A DNA stretch of 64,000 nt, from positions 569,501 to 633,500 of the forward strand of contig NZ_CP104467.1 of NCBI RefSeq assembly GCF_025369935.1, in the 5' to 3' direction. Position 1 is the stretch's first letter, and every line of letters begins with the position of its first letter. A program made the position numbers and the translations under genes. This DNA is from Paenibacillus andongensis (GTDB lineage Bacteria > Bacillota > Bacilli > Paenibacillales > NBRC-103111). The notes under the pieces were generated by a model. That model was not told the DNA's origin, made no database searches, and saw only the letters and a list, made by a program, of their open reading frames with translations. Shown here piece after piece: positions 40,047 through 49,350 of the stretch.

Positions 40047-42302
40047 TTAATTTGAGTGTACAGGCTGACCGTCTTTAAACTCGCCTTCAAAATCGAGTTT
40101 GCCATCTTCATAATACTTTCCCTTGCCATTGAATCTTCCTTGAACCTCGTAACCCTCATAAATTAGTTTGCCGTTATCTTTAATACTTGTCACATATCCG
40201 TCTGGAATCCCGTTCTTGAATTGTCCAATCAGAACGTCACCAGTCCGGTCTCTACCCATAAGTTCTCCATTAAAATAAATGGTTCCCCAGCCCACAACAT
40301 TATCATTAATGAACTCGGCATCGTACCAGATTGTGCCATCTTCGTGATAGAGCTTCCCTTTTCCGTACATATGCCCGTCTTTAAGCTGACCTTCATAAAG
40401 CAAGTTGCCGGCTTTGTCGTACAGCTTGCCTTCCGTTGCAGGGTCATAGAGATATACGGCTTTGAGGTTCGCATCCCACACCACTTTTCGACCGGAAGCT
40501 TCACCAACCAATCTAAGAGGGACGAACGTGTACCCCTTTTGAAGGTAAGGGGCTGTTGGCAGTTCGGATGTCTTTTCATTAACGGTTGCTTGCGACTGTC
40601 CTAATGTGAGACTAATCGACGTTCCCTCTTTGCTGCCTGTAACCGTTTGGGATGCTTCGTCCCAATTTACTTGCAAACCCAGCTTTTCGAAAATAGGTCG
40701 AAACTCAACCGTTGTAGAACTGTCCTTAAGTTGAGGCTGTTCGTGGAAGATTACTTCCTCTCCGTCAAGATAAACACGAATAGGTTTGTCTGCGTTCACT
40801 TGCGTAATGGTTTTCCGCATCCAATAGTCCCGGAGGGAAGCTGCATTCATATCTTGATAAAGCACTGCGTAAACCCCGCCGCTATGAATTTGGGTACGAA
40901 GAAGTTGATTTTTTTCCTCGATAATCCCCCCTGCATAGATCCATTTGCCCTCAACGAGTTTATAAATTCCCAGCTTGCTAAGCTGATCGGAAGGGACACG
41001 AGATGGCATATAGGCCATTTTTAGGACATGGTAATCGAATGCTTCTTGTACGTCGACCGACCATGGGAGGCTCACCATTTTCTGTTCCGGTTGAAGAGCT
41101 TTGGTCAGTTCCAGTTTCGGACCTTCCACTGTATACCGAATGCTTGTATAATCGCCCCCTTTATAGGAAAACGGATTCTCGAACGGAGAGGATAAAATAA
41201 CCGCGCGATCGGAAGTCGCCAACTCGTGCACGCTGCTCGGACTGCTTCCGCCGAAGAAACCCGTCACTTGTTCAGGTATTTTATCTGCATAAGGGACAGC
41301 TGAAACTAGTGTATCCTGAATGGCGTTACCTTCACCTGTAGATTGAAGGGTTCGAAGAATCAGATTGTTATCCACGTTTTTCAAAATAATTGTGCTTCCG
41401 GTAACACCCAATAGCTTCTCGCCTTGATCGGCTGCTACATCGGCTTGCTTGTTTTGCAAGTTTGCTGCCATCACCACTTTATGTCCATCTTTCTCAACAG
41501 TCCATGCCGCAATTTCCTTACTTACGAAAATATCGAGAGGGATAGCTACCTTGTCAAATAGGCTAAGTACACTAGGTAGTGAATCCGGTTGAGTAACGTC
41601 GATCATTCTCAATTGAAATTTTAGTTGATTGTAGGGCTGTTGAATCCATACGACGTATTTGCCGTTGAATGCGACTGGATGACTGTTGTATAAACTGCCA
41701 TCATTTTTATCCCACAGAACTCGTAAAGTCTTGCTTGCAATGTCGTAAAGCTTAAGCCTATTCTCCGAAGAACCATAATAGGCGACTTGGCCGTTCGCCA
41801 AAGTAGCATCTTGACCTTTTCCAATGATATTTGTTTCCTTAGTTGTCATATTGTACACATTAAGAGTGCTTGTAGATTTATCTTTGTAGACTATGTATTC
41901 GCCGTCCGTTTGAAGATCTTCATAATAGCCCGGCTTGACATCTGCTTGGGTAGATTCGCCGGTTTGAAGATTAACCATTATAATAATTTTTTGACTATCC
42001 AGATATATGGCATAATTATTCGCTGCCGATAATTTTGCTTTGTAGGTCTGGGTCTCGGTTAGTTGTTTTAATTCGCCGCTATACAAATCCCGGGCGAACA
42101 CTTGATAGAATTTGTTCTCGTCATCTCCCATCCAAACCATCTTGGAATCGGTAATGATCGGAAACTCAGGTACCGAGTAGTCTGTTGAGTTATCCTTTTT
42201 GGTGAATGTTGCAGCACTTACATGCACTTCCGGCAAGAAGGACAGCGAGCCAAACGCCAGCATGAGCGCAAGTGCCCCTAACGCAATTTTTTTAAACTTC
42301 AC
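40047..42302 (-). CDS. Secreted beta-propeller protein with copper-amine-oxidase-type stalk domain and MORN repeats
   Basis: 751 residues; GTG start at 42302 after a GGGGGGG ribosome site. Signal peptide about 1-30. Residues 45-350 look like a WD40/TolB-type propeller (repeats such as VWMGDDENKFYQVFARDLYSGELKQLTE). A stalk domain of the Cu-amine-oxidase N-terminal type follows at about 530-635 (FRPIFEKLGLQVNWDEASQTVTG, FVPLRLVGEASGRKVVWD). The end has MORN repeats (LYEGQLKDGHMYGKGKLY, FEGEFKDGQ). No catalytic motif. It is behind a c-di-GMP-type riboswitch, so surface or matrix role is likely. Confidence 0.85.
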   Translation of the reverse strand: MKFKKIALGALALMLAFGSLSFLPEVHVSAATFTKKDNSTDYSVPEFPIITDSKMVWMGDDENKFYQVFARDLYSGELKQLTETQTYKAKLSAANNYAIYLDSQKIIIMVNLQTGESTQADVKPGYYEDLQTDGEYIVYKDKSTSTLNVYNMTTKETNIIGKGQDATLANGQVAYYGSSENRLKLYDIASKTLRVLWDKNDGSLYNSHPVAFNGKYVVWIQQPYNQLKFQLRMIDVTQPDSLPSVLSLFDKVAIPLDIFVSKEIAAWTVEKDGHKVVMAANLQNKQADVAADQGEKLLGVTGSTIILKNVDNNLILRTLQSTGEGNAIQDTLVSAVPYADKIPEQVTGFFGGSSPSSVHELATSDRAVILSSPFENPFSYKGGDYTSIRYTVEGPKLELTKALQPEQKMVSLPWSVDVQEAFDYHVLKMAYMPSRVPSDQLSKLGIYKLVEGKWIYAGGIIEEKNQLLRTQIHSGGVYAVLYQDMNAASLRDYWMRKTITQVNADKPIRVYLDGEEVIFHEQPQLKDSSTTVEFRPIFEKLGLQVNWDEASQTVTGSKEGTSISLTLGQSQATVNEKTSELPTAPYLQKGYTFVPLRLVGEASGRKVVWDANLKAVYLYDPATEGKLYDKAGNLLYEGQLKDGHMYGKGKLYHEDGTIWYDAEFINDNVVGWGTIYFNGELMGRDRTGDVLIGQFKNGIPDGYVTSIKDNGKLIYEGYEVQGRFNGKGKYYEDGKLDFEGEFKDGQPVHSN

Positions 42303-42367
42303 GTTGAAATACCCCCCCTTTTTTTATTAAAACCCTATAAATTCCGTGCATGCAAAAAAGCCAAACT

Positions 42368-42450
42368 ATAGAGCGACCCGGCTATCATATCCCGAAGGGG
42401 ACGTAGACCCGTAGCTTTGCGACTCCGGCTTTCGCGCGAATGTGCCTTTG
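42368..42450 (-). promoter_or_regulatory. c-di-GMP-I (GEMM) riboswitch, leftward, diverged
   Basis: Read leftward: GGCACATTCG-CGCGAAAGCC, then TCGCAAAGCTACGGGTCTA, and a closing AGCCGGGTCGC. The GEMM core elements (GAAA tetraloop, CGCAAAGC, CGGGTCTA and a GCCGGG strand) are in order, but the first stem is poorly paired compared with the two rightward copies. It is followed by a GGCTTTTTT element before the gene at 42302. Confidence 0.7.
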
Positions 42451-42787
42451 ATCTTATTGTATTGGCTTAAACAGGTATGCTACCCTTAACCATTATATGG
42501 TATTTGTGTTAATTCTACAATATACGACATATAGTCTAATACTTATTTGAAAGATTTATTTGTTCCGCTTATAGTTCTCACGAAGGGGATGGGGAAGAAC
42601 ATCCCAATTACCTCGCTATAGTACTACCCGGTTTGGGATTCAGTCGTAAGTATTTCAAAATGGAATTTAAAAATAATTTGTCGAAAATGGAAAATATTTG
42701 TTTCCTATTAAATTAATTAAGTATATAATTGTTGCTAGGCAATTAGAACTATTCGATAGGTCCTAGAGTCATTCCGAGAATAAGAAA

Positions 42788-42893
42788 CGGCAAATCCGTC
42801 CGAAAGGCGGAGACGCAAAGCCACGGGTCTAAGCAAGGGCATTCCTTGTACGACAGCCGGGCCGCCTACATTCCTTTTGGAGTGGCTTTTTTT
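42788..42893 (+). promoter_or_regulatory. c-di-GMP-I (GEMM) riboswitch with terminator-like platform
   Basis: The aptamer has GGCAAATCCGTC-CGAAAG-GCGGAGACGCAAAGCC, CACGGGTCTAAG, a second hairpin (CAAGG..CCTTG) and GACAGCCGGGCC. The CGAAAG loop, the A-minor GACGCAAAGCC strand and the receptor GGGTCTAA are all canonical. A following hairpin with a seven-T run (about 42860-42893) looks like an intrinsic terminator, so ligand binding should change read-through. Controls the SLH surface protein at 42931. Confidence 0.88.
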
Positions 42894-42930
42894 ATTGCCT
42901 TTATATCAAAGTAATAGAGAGGAAGATTAT

Positions 42931-45900
42931 ATGTTGGCAAGGTTGCTGGGGAAAATTGTATTTATTGTTATGTTTTTGACCGTTCAAATCGTATCTTTCT
43001 CAGGTTTAGCGCAAGCAGAAAACCAACCAGCATTACGTGACATTAATGGGTATTGGGCAGAGGATGCCATAAACGAATGGATCGGAAATGGATTGATTTC
43101 GGGCTATGCCGATCAAACCTTTCAACCCGATAAAGTCATTACCAGGGCGGAATTCATATTACTTGTCAACAAGGCATTTGGGTATCTCCATAAAGATGAC
43201 CAAACCTTCAAAGATGTTTCTCTGGAAAAATGGTTCTATAACGATGTGGCCAAAGCAAAATATGCCGGCTATATTTCCGGGTTCGATGACGGCTCCTTTC
43301 GTCCAGATCAACCGATTAGCAGAGAACAGGCTGCCAAAATCATCTATCAACTTATACAATTAAAAGACGTGTTACCAAAGAGTGATACGCGAACGTTTCT
43401 CGATGAGCAGCAAATGTCTGACTGGAGCAAGCCTTACATAAAAGCAGTCGCCTCGGAGGGTTATCTTAAAGGATATCCTGATCAGAGCTTCCGTCCTCAG
43501 AAATCCATTACAAGAGCAGAAGCCGTAGTGATGCTAGATAATGCCGTAGGGCATTTGATCCATAAGCCTGGAACTTATACTCCAAAAGCTGATGTTGAAG
43601 GGAATATGACGGTCAACAGCGGCGGTGTCACTATAAAAAATGCTGTGATCAAAGGCGATCTCATCTTGGCAGCGGGGATAGGGGAGGGGGAAGTGTTCCT
43701 TGATCACGTGACAGTAAAGGGAAGAACGATTGTGAATGGGGGCGGAGAAAACAGCATTGAAATTCAAGATTCAACCCTCAATCAGATGGTGGTTCAAAAG
43801 GACTTCGGCAGAGTCAGAGTTTTTACTAAAGGCTCTACGATAATAAGCGATACCATTATCAAATCGGGTGCGAAATTAGAACAAGAGCAAGGAAACGAGG
43901 GCTTCCAATCTGTTTCCGTGCAAGGAACGACTGTGAATGATGTCGTTCAGTTAGTAGGTACATTTGTGAAAGTTGACCTGAAGTCGACGGTAACTGTCGA
44001 GGTTTCCAGTCAATCCGTTGTCACCTTGCTTGAAACGCAAGCAGGTTCGGAAGGCTCAGGAATCAAGATGCTGGGCAATGCCATATTGGAGCAGATCATT
44101 TTACAATCAGCCGCGAAAGTGACGGGAGAAGGCTCGATACTTAATGCGGTGATTAAGGTGGAAGGCGTAAGCTTTGAGCAAATTGTAAAGAAATATACAC
44201 TTGGCGATCTGGTAAAACTCGTCGTAATTGGCGGTAAGGAAGTTACAGGAAACTCTCCGGTTACTACACCTGGATCAACGAACATATCTCCTGTTCCGAA
44301 TGAGGACAGCCCGGGAGGAGGTGTACCTCCTGGGAAGCCGACAGGTGGAGAACCGGATACTGAGCCGGGAAATGTAGAGGATATTAATGCTGCTTTTATC
44401 ATACAAAACAAGGTATACACACTGTACCCAGCCATGGCAGATTATTCGACGGTTCAATGGGACGTTTCAAACACGGTTACACAGGATACATACCAGACCG
44501 AATATAGTGGGACGGTAGAAGACGTAGGAATCTACAGCATTATAGGCGGATCGGTTTCTCCAGCTCCGTATGACGTAACCAAACGAAATTCAACAAAGCA
44601 TTATTCCGGGGTTCTGTTATCCAGCATTACTGTTAACGAAAGCGTGTATGCTCAGGTTTATTATGTTGGCAACGAGATGATTTCTTATCAAATCAATGGC
44701 AGTTACGCTGTCCATGATCTAGGTAATCAGCTGACAGAACAGGCGGTGCCGCTCGCTGCAGGGGATAGGATTACGCTCGTTTACGGAAGTCAGTATCTTG
44801 TTTTTGCAACATGGAACGGAAGTGATTGGGAACTTGATGGGATTTATGATCAACTTGAGTCTCCAACTGGTCTAAAAGCATCCACAGTATCGAATAGGGA
44901 GATCGCTTTGCAATGGAACCCAGTTGCGAATGCGGACCAGTACCATATTTATTACAGCGCAACTGCTACTGGCAAGTTTGTTCCCTTGGAGGATCAAAAT
45001 GGTAAACCGATTACGGTAACCGGAACGACCTATGTCGATAGCACGAATCTTCCACATACGACACGATATTATGTCGTTACATCAGCAATGGATAGAATTG
45101 GCGTGGAATCCAGACCAAGCAGCATTGCTTTTGCTACAACTTATTATAATGCACACATAGCTCTGGATTTTGAGATCACGAATACGTTGAAACATCCATC
45201 GGAGCCAATTCTCTATATCACAGATAAAACGAACAAAAAGCTTTATCGCGTCAATTACGAAACAGGTGATAAAACCTCCATTGCGTTTGACCTAGCACCG
45301 GAGAGTCTCACATATGCAGACGGTAAAATCTACGTTTCCTTGCTAAAAGCGGAACATTCTTCCTATACGTATATTGCACAGCAACAAGGCGCAATTGCGG
45401 TTGTGAATGCGGCTACCCTTACGCTTGAAGGAACACATAATATTGCGATTGACCCCTTTGATGTCGCAGTCGTTTCCGGTTATCTCTACGTGTCATCTGG
45501 TTCAGGGCAGTGGACGAAGATTAAGTCATATGATTTGAAGACCTTTGCGGAGGTGGGTTCAAGCGATATTCGCCAACAGAGTTATATCCAAACGCATCCT
45601 TTAGGGAATAAGCTCTATACGATCACAACGGATACGTCACCGAGAGACCTTGGAGCGTATAACGTAACGAACGGACAATACGTCGAGCCAGGCGGTTACG
45701 ATTCTCCGTACCATGGCGATTATGCAATGTCGACGAATTTCACCATTTCTCCGGACGGTGCCTACATCTTTAACGGTTCCGGCAACGTATTTATGGCAAC
45801 AAGCAATAAGTACGACGATATGAAATTTGTATACGGACTTGGACAAGCATATGACGGTATTACCTTTGATCTGTCAAAAAACATTTTTTACACAGCGAAG

Positions 45901-46965
45901 AACAATGCGATACAAGTCTATGATTACACCAATTTTAATAAAAGCGGGCTCTATCACTTGGACGGTACAGCCAAGAATGTATTTAATGGTACCAATCGAT
46001 TGATTTCTGTATCTACGCTAGACGGAAAGAATATCGTCGAAATTGTAGAAAAGAATTCAATCGAAGCGATTGCCCCTATTGCGGTGCCTGGTGTCCAGTT
46101 GGACGGCAGAGTTGTCGACATTGCTTACGATTCCGCAAATAAGAAAGCTTATGCCATCGACGAAGCGTTCCGCAATCTATATGTGGTTGATCTTCAATCA
46201 CAGACGATTGTAAAAACAGTCAAGCTTCCATATCGTCCTGCCGGACTTACTATATCGGAAGACGGTTCAAGTCTCTTTATCGTGAATGATGATCTAAATA
46301 ATCTCATAACGGAAGTGCGCATAACTGATTTACAAATTTTAAGGCACTTGACTTACACGTCAACTGTTGATTCCGGTGACATCGCTCATAGACATATCTA
46401 CCATAAAAACGGGATTCTGTATGTTGTGATGGGTGATTGGGAGCCGACGCTGCTGGCGTTCAATTCGACTTCCTTTGCAGCCGTAAACTACGGAACTGTG
46501 ATCAAAGGGGTTGGCGATCTGGCTTTCTCCAGCAAAAAGAGCACATTCTTTACATGGTATCAGTCTGGCTGGAATGCAGGAAATGCCGGCTCCAACGTAT
46601 TGGCATATTCCGTTAGTGGCAATAGCGTAACCAAATCAGGCGAATCCAGCCTAAGTTACCCGAACTTCTTGAGAGATCCCTTGGATACTCCGGTTCTATT
46701 GTTGGAAAATCAAGGGAAACTGGTCGTAAAGAATAAGGTCCTTGATCTCAATAATGTTGCGCAGGTAATCAGTACATTGCCAGAACCGATTTATGCAGCG
46801 AGTGCTAATGGAGAGCTGCTGGTTGGTAAAAATGGGATATACAGTGCGGCGACCTATCAGAAGGTTGATTCTTTGGCGCTGGGGACAGCAACAGAAATCT
46901 TCTTTGATCAGAATAGAATGCTGTATTATTATGTAAATGGTGCGTTATTGTCTATACAGAAGTAA
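42931..46965 (+). CDS. Large SLH surface protein with polymer-forming, Fn3 and propeller domains
   Basis: 1344 residues from ATG 42931 (AGAGAGG upstream), not the earlier ATG 42877 inside the riboswitch platform. Signal peptide about 1-32, then three SLH modules at the N-terminus (RDINGYWAEDAI, FKDVSLEKWFYNDV, LDEQQMSDWSKPYI). A right-handed beta-helix-like region follows (GVTIKNAVIKGDLILA, VFLDHVTVKGRTIV), then a Pro/Gly-rich hinge (about 450-490), an unrecognised beta domain, a fibronectin-III module (about 655-735), and a YncE-like seven-bladed propeller (about 755-1344). Likely an adhesin or matrix-binding protein on the S-layer. c-di-GMP riboswitch in its leader. Confidence 0.88.
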   Translation: MLARLLGKIVFIVMFLTVQIVSFSGLAQAENQPALRDINGYWAEDAINEWIGNGLISGYADQTFQPDKVITRAEFILLVNKAFGYLHKDDQTFKDVSLEKWFYNDVAKAKYAGYISGFDDGSFRPDQPISREQAAKIIYQLIQLKDVLPKSDTRTFLDEQQMSDWSKPYIKAVASEGYLKGYPDQSFRPQKSITRAEAVVMLDNAVGHLIHKPGTYTPKADVEGNMTVNSGGVTIKNAVIKGDLILAAGIGEGEVFLDHVTVKGRTIVNGGGENSIEIQDSTLNQMVVQKDFGRVRVFTKGSTIISDTIIKSGAKLEQEQGNEGFQSVSVQGTTVNDVVQLVGTFVKVDLKSTVTVEVSSQSVVTLLETQAGSEGSGIKMLGNAILEQIILQSAAKVTGEGSILNAVIKVEGVSFEQIVKKYTLGDLVKLVVIGGKEVTGNSPVTTPGSTNISPVPNEDSPGGGVPPGKPTGGEPDTEPGNVEDINAAFIIQNKVYTLYPAMADYSTVQWDVSNTVTQDTYQTEYSGTVEDVGIYSIIGGSVSPAPYDVTKRNSTKHYSGVLLSSITVNESVYAQVYYVGNEMISYQINGSYAVHDLGNQLTEQAVPLAAGDRITLVYGSQYLVFATWNGSDWELDGIYDQLESPTGLKASTVSNREIALQWNPVANADQYHIYYSATATGKFVPLEDQNGKPITVTGTTYVDSTNLPHTTRYYVVTSAMDRIGVESRPSSIAFATTYYNAHIALDFEITNTLKHPSEPILYITDKTNKKLYRVNYETGDKTSIAFDLAPESLTYADGKIYVSLLKAEHSSYTYIAQQQGAIAVVNAATLTLEGTHNIAIDPFDVAVVSGYLYVSSGSGQWTKIKSYDLKTFAEVGSSDIRQQSYIQTHPLGNKLYTITTDTSPRDLGAYNVTNGQYVEPGGYDSPYHGDYAMSTNFTISPDGAYIFNGSGNVFMATSNKYDDMKFVYGLGQAYDGITFDLSKNIFYTAKNNAIQVYDYTNFNKSGLYHLDGTAKNVFNGTNRLISVSTLDGKNIVEIVEKNSIEAIAPIAVPGVQLDGRVVDIAYDSANKKAYAIDEAFRNLYVVDLQSQTIVKTVKLPYRPAGLTISEDGSSLFIVNDDLNNLITEVRITDLQILRHLTYTSTVDSGDIAHRHIYHKNGILYVVMGDWEPTLLAFNSTSFAAVNYGTVIKGVGDLAFSSKKSTFFTWYQSGWNAGNAGSNVLAYSVSGNSVTKSGESSLSYPNFLRDPLDTPVLLLENQGKLVVKNKVLDLNNVAQVISTLPEPIYAASANGELLVGKNGIYSAATYQKVDSLALGTATEIFFDQNRMLYYYVNGALLSIQK

Positions 46966-47001
46966 AATAATAATGACCCGTGAGAGATATGTAGTTCTCT
47001 T

Positions 47002-47032
47002 AGGTCAACCAGTACTCTGGTTGGCCTTTTTT
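47002..47032 (+). terminator. Terminator after the SLH surface protein
   Basis: AGGTCAACCAG / CTGGTTGGCCT stem with TACT loop, followed by TTTTTT. Confidence 0.85.
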
Positions 47033-47183
47033 GTATGAAATCACACACTTTGCGTGCAAAGTCCTTCTTTTTTGTAGAAATATGTTGAATTTCATTATTT
47101 AATGGAATACCATGGAAAATAGATAGTACTTTACAACTAGAAATAATCACTGAAACACACCTAATATCAAGCAATAATGAACA

Positions 47184-47290
47184 AAGGCAAATCCATCGAA
47201 AGGTGGAGACGCAAAGCCACGGGTCTAAGCCATGAGTCAAATCTCTTGGGATGATAGCCGGGTTACTCTTTAGAGGCTTGTTTTTTTATT
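47184..47290 (+). promoter_or_regulatory. c-di-GMP-I (GEMM) riboswitch before a small orphan gene
   Basis: GGCAAATCCATCGAAAGGTGGAGACGC, AAAGCCACGGGTCTAAGC, a middle hairpin and GATAGCCGGG give a complete aptamer. A T-run (TTTTTTTATTGCC) ends the platform, nearly identical to the end of the 42788 riboswitch. Gene 47318 follows directly. Confidence 0.88.
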
Positions 47291-47317
47291 GCCAAAAAAG
47301 GAAGGGAGGGGCGAAAA

Positions 47318-47560
47318 ATGGCAACATATCTGATGTTGATTAAAGTGTTCGACGATGCCGAGAAGGTTATTTATAAATTTGGTCCAACAGAAGAAAGTAT
47401 GGGTGAAATTGAATTTAATCTAGTTAATGAAGAGTTTCGGCAGATAGAGAGAATCCCGGGTACTACCAAAGACCATATGTTCATGAGGGCTGCTTCGGCT
47501 ATTGCAAGATGTTATACGGAGGGAGAGGGCTTTCCGGATAGAACTTTTTTTGCTTCATAA
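47318..47560 (+). CDS. Small protein of unknown function under riboswitch control
   Basis: 80 residues from ATG 47318, with a strong GGGAGGGG ribosome site. Soluble, no signal peptide or membrane helix. Sequence features: TYLMLIKVFDDAEKVIYKFG and a central RQIERIPGTTKDHMFMRAASAI, then CYTEGEGFPDRTFFAS. I recognise no family. It has its own aptamer and its own terminator at 47605, so it is expressed alone in response to c-di-GMP and could be an effector or regulator. Confidence 0.7.
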   Translation: MATYLMLIKVFDDAEKVIYKFGPTEESMGEIEFNLVNEEFRQIERIPGTTKDHMFMRAASAIARCYTEGEGFPDRTFFAS

Positions 47561-47604
47561 TAGTGTTGTACTTTCATTAAATGCATGATGTAAATAAATG
47601 ATCA

Positions 47605-47637
47605 GCTACCTTGCGACCTCGCTTGGTAGTTTTTTTA
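47605..47637 (+). terminator. Terminator after the small riboswitch-controlled gene
   Basis: GCTACC / GGTAGT stem (with a CTTGCG/CGCTTG inner part) followed by seven Ts. The rest of 47638-47883 holds no gene I can support. Confidence 0.75.
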
Positions 47638-47883
47638 TTCTGTCCCATAACACGTTCACAAATGCCTGGCTCAGAATATTACCCCCTGGGTTACCAAGCT
47701 TGCTAAGTAAAGACTGTCGTATTCATCGCGCTCTATCACAGGTCTTAGACGCGCCCCGACTAAGGTCTAGGAACAAATACCGTCGTTAGTCCGTTTTGGA
47801 AAGCTTCGTTTTTACCTAAAATAAAGACATGAACAAGAGCACAGCAAACAACACAGCAAACAACGAAAGGCGGTGACGAAACG

Positions 47884-48180
47884 ATGAAAAGAAATACAGG
47901 CTTAGCCGCTCTGCTAATCGCATTCGGTGCACTGATTCTGTTAAATAAGCTAGGCATTCACATGGGACCATTTATTGGCTCGGTGATGGGATACTTGATT
48001 CCAATAGGAATGGTCGGCCTTGGTTATGTAGGTATACAGAACGGCAGCAAAATCGGTTGGATTATTGCAGGGCTTGGCGGTATCATCCTGATTGGTAAAT
48101 TAGCTGGTTGGATCATCATTCTACTGGCGATTGGGTTGATCGGTTACGGAATTTCGATGTTGACAAGAAGAACGGTGTAA
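47884..48180 (+). CDS. LiaI/LiaF-TM-like small membrane protein
   Basis: 98 residues, almost entirely hydrophobic: about three or four helices (LAALLIAFGALILLN, GYLIPIGMVGLGYVGI, WIIAGLGGIILIG, WIIILLAIGLIGYGI) and a basic C-terminus. This is the LiaI/LiaF N-terminal type (DUF5668-like) that is transcribed with PspA-family genes in envelope-stress operons. It heads a four-gene operon with pspA, pspC and a second pspA. GGCGGTGACG region before ATG; no LiaRS genes nearby. Confidence 0.85.
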   Translation: MKRNTGLAALLIAFGALILLNKLGIHMGPFIGSVMGYLIPIGMVGLGYVGIQNGSKIGWIIAGLGGIILIGKLAGWIIILLAIGLIGYGISMLTRRTV

Positions 48181-48223
48181 GGCAATGAAACGAATACAGA
48201 GAGTGAAAAAGGTGGTATGAGAG

Positions 48224-48886
48224 ATGAGCCTACTTAGGCGAATGAGAGACATTACCGTAGCGACACTGAATGAACATCTGGAGCGATCGGAAGATCCGGT
48301 CCGCTTGATTGACCAGTACTTAGCAGCGCAGCGTGAGCAGCTTCAACAGTCCGAGAGACTGTATCAACAATGCGTAAGCCACGCAGCTTCACTCCGGCAG
48401 CAATATCTGACGGCGCTGGAAACCAAAGAGAAGCGCGAGCATCAAGCGTTGCTTGCTCTGAAGGCCGGCGAAGAACATATGGCAAGGATCGTGCTTCAAG
48501 AGAAGCTGCAAGCCGAAGAGAAAAGCGAGCAGTATCATGAGTTGTACGATCAAGCGAAGCAGTCCATCCTTGATTTGGATGAAGAGCTGCAGCAGCTCAA
48601 AGCTGATTACAAAGAAGTGGCAGACAAACGCAGCTACTACTTAGCGCGAATGGAGTCCGCAAGGTTGCAGCAAAGATTGCATGCTCGCAGCAGTGTGGCG
48701 CAGGATGCGACACCACGGATGTTCGGTCGCTTGGAAGAGCGCGTTTCCGATATGGAGCTCCATGCAAGAACGCTTCGCGATGTAAGACGAATGGGGCGCG
48801 AAAGTTACTATAGCGGGGGCAACTCGGCCGTAGATGCTGAAATGGAAGCTCTGAGAAACAGACTGCAGCAGGAGGGAGCCAAGTAA
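48224..48886 (+). CDS. pspA: PspA/IM30-family phage-shock protein (first)
   Basis: 220 residues, nearly all coiled-coil helix, with N-terminal amphipathic start MSLLRRMRDITVATLNEHLERSEDPVRLIDQYL and conserved C-terminal FGRLEERVSDMELHARTL. PspA/Vipp1 proteins form rods or rings that support damaged membranes. Compared with the second copy at 49351 it is more Gln/Leu-rich and lower in identity. Second gene of the operon. Confidence 0.9.
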   Translation: MSLLRRMRDITVATLNEHLERSEDPVRLIDQYLAAQREQLQQSERLYQQCVSHAASLRQQYLTALETKEKREHQALLALKAGEEHMARIVLQEKLQAEEKSEQYHELYDQAKQSILDLDEELQQLKADYKEVADKRSYYLARMESARLQQRLHARSSVAQDATPRMFGRLEERVSDMELHARTLRDVRRMGRESYYSGGNSAVDAEMEALRNRLQQEGAK

Positions 48887-48888
48887 TC

Positions 48889-49347
48889 ATGAGCAAACTT
48901 TATCGCTCACGAAGAGATAAGAAGGTTACTGGTCTATGCGGCGGACTCGCCGAGGCCATGAATGTAGATGCAACGCTATTACGTTTGTTAGTGGTGATTA
49001 CCACAATTTTCACCGGAGGAACGGTCATTTTCATCTACTTTGTAGCTGCACTTGTTATTCCGAAGGAACCTGGGTACGATCAGCCTCCATTTGATCCTTA
49101 TGCTGGCTCATATGGCCGTCAAGGCTATAATGGCGGTGCTTGGAACGCTCACAAGCCCCCCCACCCTAACCATGCGCCACAACATACAGGGTACAATACT
49201 CCGTACGACGCAGGGAAAGTAAACAACATCGACGAGATGATGAAAGACATTGAAAAGAAAGCTCTGCAAAGAGAAGTAGAAGAACTGAGAGCCAAAGTCG
49301 CTCGCTTCGAACAACAACCAATTGATATTAAAAAAGGAGACGTGTAA
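48889..49347 (+). CDS. pspC: PspC-domain protein
   Basis: 152 residues. N-terminal PspC pattern KLYRSRRDKKVTGLCGGLAEAMNVDATLLRLLVVI with one or two membrane helices (VVITTIFTGGTVIFIYFVAALVIP), then a Tyr/Pro/His/Gly-rich segment and a charged C-terminal coiled coil (EEMMKDIEKKALQREVEELRAKVARFE-like). The ATG overlaps no gene but is 2 bases after the pspA stop. PspC senses membrane stress and binds PspA in enteric bacteria. Confidence 0.9.
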   Translation: MSKLYRSRRDKKVTGLCGGLAEAMNVDATLLRLLVVITTIFTGGTVIFIYFVAALVIPKEPGYDQPPFDPYAGSYGRQGYNGGAWNAHKPPHPNHAPQHTGYNTPYDAGKVNNIDEMMKDIEKKALQREVEELRAKVARFEQQPIDIKKGDV

Positions 49348-49350
49348 ACC

